Positions 1-8,707 of a stretch of 26,960 nt of DNA are shown in pieces. The position numbers and the translations under genes were made by a program. The notes beneath the pieces were generated by a model that was not told where the DNA came from, did no database searches, and saw nothing but the letters and a program-made list of their open reading frames with translations. This DNA is from Diphasiastrum complanatum (Eukaryota > Streptophyta > Lycopodiopsida > Lycopodiales > Lycopodiaceae), in NCBI GenBank assembly GCA_029204225.1, contig MU836570.1, forward strand, positions 1 through 26,960, written 5' to 3'. Within the stretch, counting starts at the first letter, position 1; each line of letters opens with the position of its first letter.

Positions 1-935
1 GGGCTTAGGCCCTAGGATTTAGGGCTAAGGGCTTAGGATTTAGGATTTAGTGTTTAGGATTTAGGGTTTAGGATTAAGGGCCAAGGGGGAAGCACTAAGG
101 GACAATGGTGAAAGGCCAAGGGCCTGAACGAAAGACGAAAGACCAAGGGTTAAGGATTAAGGAAAAAAGATCAAAGCACCCTTAAGGATTAAGGACCAAG
201 AATTAAGGGCCAAGGGCCAAGATAAAGGACGAAGGGCTAAGGGCTAAGGGCAAGGGCCAAGAGAGAGAAATGAGATAAGAACCTTGGGGTAAAAGTGGGG
301 GGCCACAAGTTAAGTTTTCGTGGCCAAGTACCAAAGGAGAACGACTAAGGGATGAGAGCTAAGGGCTAAGGGCGAAGGACCAAGGGCTAAGGGTCAAGTG
401 TTAAAGGACCAAGGGTTAAGAGCGAAGGGCTAAGAGTTAAGGTCCAAGGGCCAAGGTCTAAGGGATAAGGGATAAGAGCCAAGGGCCAAGGGTCAAGGAT
501 AAAGGGCTAAGGGCCATGGATTAAAGAACAAGAATTTAGGACCATGGGTTAATAGCCAAGAGTCTAAGGGTTAAGATCCAAGAGGAAAGGGTTAAGGGCC
601 AAGGTTTAAGGGGCAAGGGTCAAGACAGAAAGACGAGTAAGGACCAAGGGTTAAGGGCCTCAAGTTAAGTTTTAGTGGCCAAGGGCCAAGGCTTGCGGAC
701 TAAGGAACAAGAGCTAAGGGTTAATGGACAAACACCAAGGGCTAAGGTCCATGGGTTAAGAGTGAAGCGCTAAGAGTTAAGGTCCCAGGGCCAAGGGTTA
801 GGGACCGAGGGCTAAGGGTTAAGGGCTAAGGGCTAAGGGATAAGAGCAAAGGATCAATGGTCAAGGTCAAGGGCTAAGGGCCAAGATTAAAGGACAAGGA
901 TTAGGGACCAAGGGTTAAGGGCCAAGGGTTAAGAA
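1..935. repeat. Degenerate 7-bp telomere-like satellite, left block
   Basis: The block is built of tandem 7-mers of the form AAGGGCT, AAGGGCC, AAGGATT and AAGGACC, with many point changes and small indels. The first 90 bases are closer to the plant telomere unit, with several TTTAGGG, TTTAGGA and TTTAGTG copies, and the rest drifts to CTAAGGG, CCAAGGG and TTAAGGG. Longer words recur, for example the GTTAAGTTTTxGTGGCCAAG module near 310 and 663, so there is order above the 7-mer. It carries no gene. I read it as an interstitial, decayed telomere-type satellite; a satellite unrelated to telomeres is possible. It stops abruptly at the 3' end of the LINE remnant and resumes at 7384. Confidence 0.85.
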
Positions 936-1860
936 CTGCCTCGACCTATAAAGGTGGAACTGCAAACTCGGCCAAGAAAATCTCATGTGGAACAGAAAGC
1001 TTCGTTTGAATCAACCGACCTAGCATGGTAGTTTGTGATCGTGAAAGACTGGCTCAGTGTGAGGTGGAGAGACCTGTACACCATGCCTTTGCCACATATA
1101 AAGTCGTGGGCATGACAATTGTATCAAAGAGATGACACTTACTATGAGCATCTTGGATGGACTTCCGAATCACTCTAGTTGAACAAGGGAGGCTTGTCCC
1201 TTCCCCAGTCGAGTGGTGGCGGCCTGTCTCATGCTAAAAGTAGGACCTGAGAAAAGGATTCCCATGTGAAGATTTTATCTGTAGTAGAATAATGGGTTCA
1301 AAAACCTACCTGACCCATGGATGTAGTCTCCTAGTCTCCGCCTCTGTGCTCACAACAGATTGTAGGATAGTACCATATAGTTTTGCTAGGACATGCCCAA
1401 TCATAAACCAATCATAATATTGCGGGAGTTACTCGAAATCATGGGATCACCATTCTTATGGATGGGGTGGATAATGTTAGTGCACCAGAATGGTGGGAAT
1501 CGAAAACAACTACAAAGTTAAGAAGGGTGACTATAGTGAGGGCGAGTAAGTCAGAGGCATGGAAAAGGAGTTTAGATTCAAGGTCTTCAATATCTTTGGC
1601 CTTGTGGGGCTTCATATTCTTAATGACTATAAGTATCATGTCAGATGTGAAGAAGGAAAACTTAGGTGGTCGTGGAGATATAGAGATAGGCGAGTCAGTA
1701 GGGACGGTATACAAGCTAGTAGCATAATCATTCCAAATGCAAAGGTCCTCCAAGAGAGGTGGTGGAGAACGAGGAATGATATCACACCAAAAAGCACCGA
1801 AGAAGAGCTGAAAAGAAGGTCAATAAGATGTTTCTCTTCAGAATCATCATAGGAATGATT
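936..1860 (-). pseudogene. LINE reverse transcriptase fragment
   Basis: The minus-strand frame 1753-1439 (about 104 codons) reads WNDYATSLYTVP, then a segment ending in IKNMKPHKAKDIEDLESKLL and LLNFVV. This is the layout of the region just before and at the start of the RT of plant LINEs (a WxxYxxxLY spacer, then the xxIKxMKxxKAxDxxxLxxExLK start). In another frame downstream (about 1410-1340) MIGHVLAKLYGTIL matches the next RT block. At about 1140-936 comes FDTIVMPTTLYVAKAW, followed by a stretch ending in FLAEFAVPPL. That resembles the tail of LINE polyproteins that follows the catalytic core. The roughly 200 codons between these blocks, with the catalytic aspartates, are missing. There are several stops and frameshifts, so it is certainly non-functional. 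Family assignment rests on motif recall, not a search. Confidence 0.6.
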
Positions 1861-2484
1861 CTGACGGCGGAGAACACGATGGTAGGAGTGTGAGGAAGAT
1901 CGAAGTAGATGTGGGGCATGGATACATAAATAGGTTACTGATTAATGAAGAGCACAACACTCGATATCATACCATGGAGGATGTAGTGGTCAAGGTGTGC
2001 GTCGAGTCTTTTTGGGATGGGATTTTGTGGGGAGAGTTAGTACTGATTCAGCTGTGTGGAGGCTAGGACTGTCACGAGAAAAAGAGTGTAAAAGTGAATC
2101 CAAGGACTGTCGATACTACGACATGTGAGTGGGATATATGTATGTGGGTGCTTGGATAAGCAGTGGGTGGTAGGTGGCCAATATCGAAGGAGAGAAATGA
2201 GTGATCAAAAAGGGTGGTGGGAGAAACGTGGAAGTCAAAGACTATGGGTATAAAGGGTGGTGATGGAGGTGTCATCAACAGTGAGTGTGGAGGCTTCATC
2301 AACGGGGGGGGGTGGGGGGCTGTGACAGCAACAACGATGGGGAGGGGAGTTGAGATGGTGACAGCTGAGAGGTGGGAAGGGAATGAGGTGGCACCAACAG
2401 AGGGGGGGGTAGTAGCAGTGAAGGGAGGGAAAGCTGTGATAGCAATAGTGAGGAGGGGGACGATGGAGATGGTAGTAGGCATTG
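1861..2484 (-). other. LINE interior, low-complexity, no recognisable domain
   Basis: The stretch lies between the RT start and the ORF1-like piece. The minus strand is C/T-rich and open in two frames between 2590 and 2072, giving Pro/Ser/Thr-rich low-complexity peptides that I do not regard as genes. The plus strand is G-rich, with a run of nine G, one T and six G at 2304-2319. An endonuclease would be expected here in an intact LINE, but I see none of its motifs. Confidence 0.4.
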
Positions 2485-2591
2485 AGTGGGTGTCAAGTCT
2501 TCATCCATAAAAATAGTAGATCCCTTCAAGCAACCTTTTTTACGTAGAACCTTTTGACGAAGCAAAGCATCCTTGAAATGCAGAAACATTG
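2485..2591 (-). pseudogene. LINE ORF1-like segment, part 2
   Basis: The minus-strand frame reads FLHFKDALLRQKVLRKKG and then a segment ending in FMDEDLTP. This is the pattern of the nucleic-acid-binding N-terminal protein of plant LINEs (a beta strand ending in F, a run of basic residues, then DEDLT). It continues in frame across the copia-1 insertion point into the minus-strand segment at 7247-7383. Too short for firm assignment on its own; position and continuity support it. Confidence 0.45.
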
Positions 2592-2596
2592 TGGTG
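2592..2596. repeat. Target site duplication of copia-1, left copy (TGGTG)
   Basis: TGGTG lies directly left of the LTR start TGACAAAA. The identical 5-mer follows the right LTR at 7242-7246. Five base pairs is the usual duplication length for copia integrases. Confidence 0.75.
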
Positions 2597-3330
2597 TGAC
2601 AAAAGTGTGTGGAATGTCCATAAGTATGATGGATCTAATCAAGCTTTGTGATTAGCACAGTAACCTGATTCTAGATTGATTAACAAGATCTAGTTCAGAA
2701 GATATGGCTTAACCGCAATCTAGCATGCTAAGCATCAGAGTATGATACCAATAAATCAATAATGAGTAAAAGTACAAGATATCAGTGTATTAGCATTAGC
2801 CTCAACACGAGTTAGAGAGAGAAAGATAGAGAGATAACAAGCAAAAAATGTGTGGATCCATGAGATAGCTACAAAGCTTTGGTTCTTCATCATCAAATAT
2901 GAGGAGAGCTACAAATATTTATGGATTTTGAGGTATCTCGAGGTAGAACCACATCCATCCATCATTTAATGACATCTAAAGTCAAAACTATAGTCTATGT
3001 GACATTTGTCACTTCTCATGCATGAAACTCTACCAACTTTTTCCAAGTGTACTAGTTCTAACTAGAAATTTACAAATCATCATGTATGTGTCCATTACAC
3101 TTTGTGCATGTGAATTAATGCATGAGAATTGCCACGAGTTTTTACAAGCATAATTTTGCTAATTCTATGTCTACAAACTATATGCAAGTTGTACTCATCA
3201 GTCTAGATATGACATATCCATGTAGCTCGAGTTCTATCTAGGCCAAACTTGGCATTTTGCATTTATGAACAACATAGCATATTACAATATTTGTAGCAAG
3301 CTTAAAGTCAAGATGGATTTAATTTCAACA
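2597..3330 (-). repeat. Copia-1 3' LTR (left copy)
   Basis: It starts TGACAAAA and ends TTTCAACA on the plus strand, which gives TG...CA termini in either reading. It matches 6129-7241 nearly base for base, apart from a deletion of about 17 bp near the left end, one of about 28 bp near 3110, and absence of the gag patch. A TATA-like ATAAATATTT lies on the minus strand at 2913-2922 and has a counterpart in the right LTR (6461-6470), a candidate for the LTR promoter. Confidence 0.88.
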
Positions 3331-3340
3331 CTCCTCCTAC
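3331..3340 (-). other. Copia-1 polypurine tract
   Basis: The minus strand reads GTAGGAGGAG directly before the LTR start TGTTGAAAT. This is the expected position and composition of the plus-strand DNA priming site of a copia element. Confidence 0.75.
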
Positions 3341-3347
3341 AAATAAT

Positions 3348-3838
3348 CTATATTGACTTGAACATGGATCTTGGTATTACTCCAAGATTGGCTCTATGCT
3401 TGATGAAGGAACTTTTGTTCAAAGGTTTGGTGAGCATATCAGCAATACAAGATGATGTATCGATGTGCTCCAAGTAGATTTCCCCTCCAATGAGCTTCTC
3501 TCTCACGAAGTGATATGCAACTTTGATATGCTTGCTCCTTGCATAGAATATCGGGTTGTTGGCAAGGGCTTGAGCTGAAATGTTGTCATATAAGATCATA
3601 GGTAGGTCATCTTCCAAGATTATCTTTAGCTCCACTAGCAACCACTTAATCCAAAGCACTTCCTTTGTTGTTGTAGTGAGTGATTTATACTCAGCTTCAC
3701 ATGATGAGAGTGATACAGTATCTTGTTTTTTGGAAAGCCAAGATATCAAGTTTCCTCCAAGATAAATGACATAAGCAGTTGTAGATTTTCGATCTGCTTT
3801 ATCATTTGCAAAATCCGAGTCAGAATAACCAACTATAA
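3348..3838 (-). pseudogene. Copia-1 RNase H domain
   Basis: The frame shows the copia RNase H signature in order: YSDSDFANDKADRKSTTAY (first catalytic Asp), LISWLSKKQDTVSLSSCEAEY (catalytic Glu in the CEAEY part), then a DNxxAxxLANNPIFYARSKHI block and IADMLTKPLN near the end. The domain would remove the RNA template during reverse transcription. It is the best kept part of copia-1 and is open to its stop. It is fused directly to a short piece that follows the RT active site (ETKIALGKEFKDL), so the roughly 150 codons that normally connect RT and RNase H are deleted at about 3838. Confidence 0.85.
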
Positions 3839-4540
3839 AAAGATCTTTGAACTCTTTTCCAAGTGCAATCTTGGTTTCCTCAATCAACTTGATACAACTT
3901 CCTATCAGAATGATATCATCAACATAAATAGAAGGATGACAATATCTTTATCAAGAAATTTGACATATAAGGAAGGATCATAGTTACTAAGATTAAATCC
4001 TAGTGACTCAAGAAAGGTGTAAAGTCGAGAATACCATGATCTTGGAGCTTGCTTTAGTCCATATAAACTTTTGAAGAGCAAGCACACTTTGTCTTTGTCA
4101 TGGATGAACCCAATAGGCTGATCCATATAAATCTCTTCTTCTAGATATCCATTTAGAAATGCATTAGAGACATCTAGTTGAAAAACTTGCCAATTGAAAA
4201 AACAAGCAACAGAAATTATGATTCTAATTGATACCATATTTGCAACTGGAGCAAAAGTCTCCTCATAATCAATTCCATAAACTTGAGTGAAACATTTAGC
4301 ACAAACTCTGCATAAAGTTTGGCCTTGTAGTTGATTGTGCCATCTTGATTATACTTGACTCGAAAAATCCACTTGCAACCAATGGTGTGCTTGTTGGGTG
4401 GAAGATTCACAAGCTCCCATGTCTTGTTGGCCATCAAAGAATCATATTCCTCCTTCATGACAAGGTACCATTCCTTTGAGTTGAGTGCATCATATACATC
4501 CTTTGGCTCCTCATGGAAATAAAATAAGCACAATTAGTGG
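3839..4540 (-). pseudogene. Copia-1 reverse transcriptase, broken
   Basis: In order on the minus strand: EEYDSLMANKTWELVNLPP and CKWIFRVKYNQDG (RT start), a frameshift near 4230-4290, FQLDVSNAFLNGYLEEEIYM (catalytic block with QLDV) and LYGLKQAPRSWYSRL, then IVILL. The YVDDIIL active-site box is present at about 3905-3930 but in a shifted frame. The block FAPVTKM expected near the frameshift is scrambled. The enzyme would copy element RNA into DNA; this copy has at least two frameshifts and is dead. Sequence resembles copia-4 closely, so both belong to one family or sister families. Confidence 0.85.
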
Positions 4541-5580
4541 AGTTGATTTTTACTTGTTTGCCTCTATCTTCATAGGTAAGCCTACTAGGCTCGGATCTTT
4601 CTCTTTGAGGTCTCCTTGGTGAAAAGATTCGAGGTGAGTCCTCCTCAATTCTCGGCCCCATCTCTCCATGATAGTCTTCAAGGGTGATGATTGGAGTATC
4701 TTTGTGAGAATCTTTGAACTCGGCCTCCTCAAGAATGTATTTTTGATCCTCATGGAATATAACATCCCTACTCTCAATTATGGTTGCGGTAGAGGGAACA
4801 TAGATTTTGTAAGCTTTCTTGTTGGATGCATATCCAACCATGATCTCTTTAATAGAATTAGGATCATCTTTTTTCCTTGTTTCCAAGGGTACATGAACAA
4901 AGCAAGCACAACCAAAAACTCTAAGGTGATCTACCTTAGGTTTCTTCTTAAAGAAGACTTCAAAAGGTGATTTTCTAGCAAGTGCATTAGAGGTAATCTA
5001 TTACATAAATAGTTTGCACAATTTATAGCTTCACCCCGATATTCAATAGGCAAATAAGCTTCAACTCGAATTGCTTTAGCACATTCACATAAAGATCTGT
5101 TTTTCCTTTCAACAACTCCATTTTGAGATGGAGAATAAGCACAAGAAAACTCTCTCTTTATTCCTTCACCTTCACAGTATTCATGAAACTTGTTGGAGAT
5201 GTATTCACCTCCTCCATCACATCTTAAAGCTTTAACTTTGAAAGAAAACTATTTCTCAACATAAGCTTTGAAGATTAGGAAGTGATAAAAAACCATAGCC
5301 TTTGAAGAAAATAGATACAACCAAGTATATCTAGTAAAGTCATCAATAAAGGTGACAAAACATGTTGCACCACCAATACTTTTAGAAGAGGAAAAATGTA
5401 CATCCGAATGTATAAGCTCCAAAGGATGAGTAGTTTTTATAAAAGACTTCTGATATGGCTTTCTGTGTGATTTTGCAATAGCACAAGCCTCACAAGGCTT
5501 GAAATCTTTGGAAAGAGATTTTGGAAGATTATCTAGATCAGACACAGAAAGTGAATTGTGACACTTTGGCAAGTTTGAAT
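4541..5580 (-). pseudogene. Copia-1 integrase and linker, broken
   Basis: The frame starts inside the integrase zinc-binding region (a degenerate start, then CEACAIAKSHRKPY). It continues through LELIHSDVHFSSSKS (first catalytic Asp) and FIDDFTRYTWLYL, then in other frames through an LRCDGGGEY block and a QNGVVERKN block (second Asp and the Glu). The C-terminal part is the VPLETRKKDDPN...GYASNKKAYK region and FHEDQKY. An in-frame stop near 5249 and frameshifts near 4860-5000 break it. The normal N-terminal HxxxH half of the zinc finger, protease and gag are absent; the break lies near 5580. Confidence 0.85.
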
Positions 5581-6106
5581 CCTACTTTTGGCACATGTGA
5601 AATGCTTCAAAAGAAAACACTATTGACACTCTGAAGGCTCAAAGGGTGTTCAATTACTTCAAACTTAATCTTGATCTTTAGTTTCTTGTGTAGGATGCTC
5701 AAAACAATGGATTCAGAACATAGCAAGGTTGAATCAAATCAAAATGCTGTCACTCGGATTTTTGACCTATCCCTATCCTCTTTAAGAGCTTATAACTCTT
5801 GATAGACACATCAAATTGATTTGATTTCAATTTCTATGAAAAGTACAGATCATAAGCTCTCCATCAAGACATAAGACCACTATTTTTGGATCTACAAGCA
5901 AGGAGATAGAAGGGACTGAAAATCTCTGATTTTCACATGTGTCGAATTTCAGAATTCCGTACTACCACTGTTCAGGTCTGAAAATTAATTTCCAATCCGA
6001 TTTGATCCAAATACGCTTCAGAGAAGGGTGAGAAAAAGTGCAAAACTGCTTTTTTACTTGAATTAGCTCTCAATCTCATGTACAATCAGAGATGTTAGCA
6101 TGCAAA
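5581..6106 (-). other. Copia-1 leader, non-coding
   Basis: The segment lies between the primer-binding site and the truncated integrase. It holds many stops in all frames and no gag motif. It carries two CACATGTG palindromes (5592-5599, 5934-5941) of a kind that recurs in other LTRs and leaders of this window. The gag-protease deletion endpoint is at its left edge. Confidence 0.6.
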
Positions 6107-6128
6107 GCTCAATTTGACTCTGATACCC
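6107..6128 (-). other. Copia-1 primer-binding site
   Basis: Directly inside the 5' LTR the minus strand reads GGGTATCAGAGTCAAATTG. This matches the start of the usual complement to the 3' end of initiator methionine tRNA (TGGTATCAGAGC) with a changed first base and a diverging 3' half. Position is exactly as expected for minus-strand DNA priming. Confidence 0.75.
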
Positions 6129-7241
6129 TGACAAAATTTCCAGAATTCACACATGTGTGGAATGTCCGTAAGTATGATGGATCTAATCAAGCTTTGTGAT
6201 TAGCACAGTAACCTGATTCTAGATTGATTAACAAGATCTAGTTCAGAAGATATGGCTTAACCACAATCTAGCATGCTAAGCATCAGAATATGATACCAAT
6301 AAATCAATAATGAGTAAATGTACAAGATATTAGTGTATTAGCATTAGTCTCAACATGAGTTAGAGAGAGAAAGATAGAGAGATAACAAGCAAAAAATGTG
6401 TGGATCCATGAGATAGCTACAAATCTTTGGTTCTTCATCATCAAATATGAGGAGAGCTACACATATTTATGGAGTTTGAGGTAGCTCGAGGTAGAACTAC
6501 ATCTGGTAGACTCAGTATGAGCATTCTCAACGGCTCATAGGACGTCGGTAGAAATTTCATAAAGTACATCAGCTGCTGTGGTGTTGGGAGTTGGTGTTCT
6601 TGTCCTGATGCAGTGAGTTGAGCGAAGATCGTTTTGTTCTTCTCAACGTGCTGATGCAACTAGTTTCCATCCCACCGTATTGATTGTAGCTGATTGTGAA
6701 GGTGCATGACTGAAGCTGCAGTGCTCACTTCATACTTCTGCTTTAATCTTTCCCATGCTGCATGGCTGCTTTCGCAGTCTTCAATCTGCATGAGTAAATC
6801 TTCATTTATGGACGAAATGATGATCGCCATTGCGCGCTCATCCTTTTAATGACATCTAAAGTGAAAACTAGAGTCTATGTGACATTTGTCACTTCTCATG
6901 CATGAAACTCTACCAACTTTTTCTAAGTATACTAGTTCTAACTAGAAATGTACAAATCATCATGCATGTGTCCATTACACTTTGTGCATGCCTTGCATGT
7001 CACTATGAATCACTTACAATTAATGCATGTGAATTGCCACAAGTTTCTACAAACATAATTTTGCTAATTCTATGTCTACAAACTATATGCAAGTTGTACT
7101 CATCATTCTAGATATGACATATCCATGCAGCTCGAGTTCTATCTAGGCCAAACTTGGCATTTTGCATTTATGAACAACATAGCATGGTACAATATTTGTA
7201 GCAAGCCTAAAGTCAAGATGGATTATTTTTCAATTTCAAGA
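6129..7241 (-). repeat. Copia-1 5' LTR (right copy), with an insertion
   Basis: It matches the left LTR from TGACAAAA at 6129 to TTTCAAGA at 7241 (the terminal CA has become GA). At 6148-6159 it holds CACACATGTGTG, a perfect 12-bp palindrome lost from the left LTR by deletion. The 6505-6844 segment is foreign, replacing about nine bases present in the left LTR. Without it the LTR is about 773 bp. Confidence 0.88.
6505..6844 (-). pseudogene. Gag fragment of another copia family inside the LTR
   Basis: The minus strand of this patch encodes a UBN2-type gag segment. From 6844 leftwards it reads ERAMAIIISSINEDLLMQIE, a CESSHAAWERLKQKYE block, then LHQHVEKNKTIFAQL, LPTPQQLMYFMKFLPTSYEP and LRMLILSLPD. 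Its wording differs clearly from the gag of copia-2 and copia-3 (SLKSIY, KSLNKEL, IILNGLGDEFSNLVQSF), so it comes from a different lineage. The left LTR lacks it, and I see no target duplication or terminal repeats around it. It therefore did not arrive by ordinary transposition; capture during break repair or template switching fits better. Confidence 0.75.
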
Positions 7242-7246
7242 TGGTG
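7242..7246. repeat. Target site duplication of copia-1, right copy (TGGTG)
   Basis: Identical to 2592-2596 and directly after the LTR end. It fixes the right border of the element at 7241. Confidence 0.75.
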
Positions 7247-7383
7247 GATTGGAGCTTACCCACCCAAGCAACAGATATGACATCCTCTGTGAGACCCTAG
7301 GCAGAATGAATGAATGAAAGCATTTGCCTCAATCACGAGGTCCTTACCCGCAAAAGAAGCTCCCCTAACTCTGACATTCAAGG
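7247..7383 (-). pseudogene. LINE ORF1-like segment, part 1
   Basis: The minus strand reads GASFAGKDLVIEANAFIHS, then after one stop GLTEDVISVAWVGKL, and continues in frame across the copia-1 target site into FLHFKDALLRQKVL at 2591. This order fits the N-terminal protein of plant LINEs. The right edge is where the satellite begins. One in-frame stop shows decay before or after the copia insertion. Confidence 0.5.
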
Positions 7384-7684
7384 CCAAGGGTTAGGGACCA
7401 AGGGCTAAGGGATAAGGGATAAGAGTGAAGGATCAAGAGTCAAGGTCAAGGGCTAAGGGCCAAGGATTAAAGGACTAGGATTAAGGACCAAGGGTTAAGG
7501 GCCAAGGGAGAAGAACCAAGGGCTAAAGGCCCAAGGGGTAAGGGCTAAGAGCGAAGGGCTAAGAGTTAAGAGAGGAGATAAGGACCAAGGGTGAAGAGCC
7601 AAGGGGGAAGATAGAAGGATCAAGGGCCAAGATGAAGGGCCAAGAGTTAAGGATCAAGGGCTAAGGGCTAAGTGCTAAGGAATA

Positions 7685-7780
<96 letters not shown>

Positions 7781-8707
7781 TAAGAGCAAATGGCCAAGAG
7801 TTAAGTTTCAATGGCCAAGGGCCATGGACTAAGGGATAAGAGCTAAGGGCTAAGGGCAAAGGTTAAGGACCAAGAATTAAGAGCCAAGGGCTAATAGCCA
7901 AGCAGAGAGTTAAGGACTAAGGGCTAAGCACTAAGGGATAAGAACTAAGGGCCAAGGGTCAAGGATCAAGGGCTAAGGGCCAAGGATTTAAGGACAAGGA
8001 CTAAGGAACAAGGGTTAAGTGCCAAGGGCGAAGACGAAAGGTGCTAAGAGTTAAGTTTCAATGGCCAAAGGCCAAGGGTTGAGGACTAAGGGACAAAAGC
8101 TAAGGGCTAAGGGCTAAGGGCCAAGAGAGACAGAGAGAGATGATAAGGACCAAGGGTTAAGAGTGAAGGGCAAGAGTTAAGTTTTAGTGGCCAAGGGCCA
8201 AGGGTTGAGGACTAAGGGACAAGAGCTAGGTGTTAAGAGCGAAGGGCTAACAACCAAGGGCCAATGGCCAAGGTTTAACGACTAAGGGCTAAGCACTAGG
8301 GATAAGAGCTAAGGGCCAAGGATTTAAGAACAAAGATTAAGGGCCAAGGGCCAGGATAAAAGACACTAAGATTCAAGTTTTAATGGCCAAGGGCTAAGGG
8401 TTGAGGACTACGGGTCAAAAGCTAAGGGCTAAGGGCTAAGGGCCAAGAGAGAGAGGCATGATAAGGACCAAGAGTTAAGAGTGAAGGGCCAAGAGTTAAC
8501 TTTTAGTGGCCAAGGGTTGAGGACTAAGGGACAAGAGCTAGGTGCTAAGGGCCAAAGACCAAAGGTGAAGGGCCAAGAATTAAGGAACAAGGATTAAGAG
8601 CGAAGGGCTAAGAGTTAAGGTCCAAGGGTTTAGGGCCAAGGACTAATAGCTAAGGACCGAGGGCTAAGAGTTAAGGTCCACAAACCAAGGATCAAGGGTT
8701 TAAAGTT
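7384..8707. repeat. Degenerate 7-bp telomere-like satellite, right block, with higher-order units
   Basis: This is the same AAGGGYY satellite as 1-935. Here a longer unit is visible. The stretch from about 7921 to 8230 is repeated from about 8286 to 8545, with the AAGTTT-AATGGCC module at 8053 and 8375 (322 bp apart) and the GGGCTAAGCA module at 7921 and 8286 (365 bp apart, the difference being indels). Each unit holds GTTAAGTTTxAATGGCCAAG, a TTGAGGACTAAGG module, a short GA tract, then TGATAAGGACCAAG. No coding is supported; open frames here arise because the repeat has few stops. Confidence 0.85.
7687..7777. repeat. (GA)n microsatellite
   Basis: A pure GA tract of 91 bases (about 45 units) inside the satellite. 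Short GA tracts sit at the equivalent place of other higher-order units (near 264, 8126 and 8450), so this looks like an expansion of a seed already present in the satellite unit. The peptide of alternating Ser-Leu it encodes on the minus strand is not a gene. Confidence 0.97.

Larger units (their letters stand above)
2597..7241 (-). mobile_element. Copia-1: Ty1/copia LTR retrotransposon, internally deleted
   Basis: The element is complete in outline. It has two LTRs in direct orientation (2597-3330 and 6129-7241), a polypurine tract, a primer-binding site and a 5-bp TGGTG target duplication. It reads on the minus strand. Gag, protease and the start of integrase are missing: the leader runs straight into the integrase zinc-finger region. 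The segment between the YVDD box and RNase H is also lost. Over roughly the first 210 comparable bases the LTRs differ at about seven sites, mostly transitions, so insertion was fairly recent, with later indels. The right LTR carries a foreign gag patch. The element cannot move by itself but could have been mobilised by a relative. Confidence 0.88.
936..7383 (-). mobile_element. Decayed LINE (non-LTR retrotransposon), split by copia-1
   Basis: Read on the minus strand, this span gives in order an ORF1-like segment (7383-7247, continuing at 2591-2485 after the copia insertion), a low-complexity Ser/Thr/Pro-rich stretch, the spacer and start of reverse transcriptase (1860-1340), and the C-terminal tail of the polyprotein (1160-936). 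The endonuclease is not recognisable and the core of the reverse transcriptase, including its catalytic motif, is deleted. Both ends of the LINE meet the same telomere-like satellite, so it sits inside that array. No poly-A tail or target duplication of the LINE is visible. It is an old copy, with many stops and frameshifts. Confidence 0.6.

Noticed and set aside
1-935. True chromosome-end telomere
   Set aside because: Units are too degenerate and the array continues on the far side of a LINE/copia block followed by 18 kb of other DNA; interstitial satellite is more likely.
2072-2589. Two overlapping Pro/Ser/Thr-rich proteins
   Set aside because: Low-complexity C/T-rich DNA open in two frames at once. 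Only the start at 2485-2591 has LINE-like wording.
6441-6659. Independent 72-codon gene
   Set aside because: It is part of the gag patch in the copia-1 LTR; its last residues run into LTR sequence.
7668-7859. Ser-Leu repeat protein
   Set aside because: Translation of the (GA)n microsatellite.
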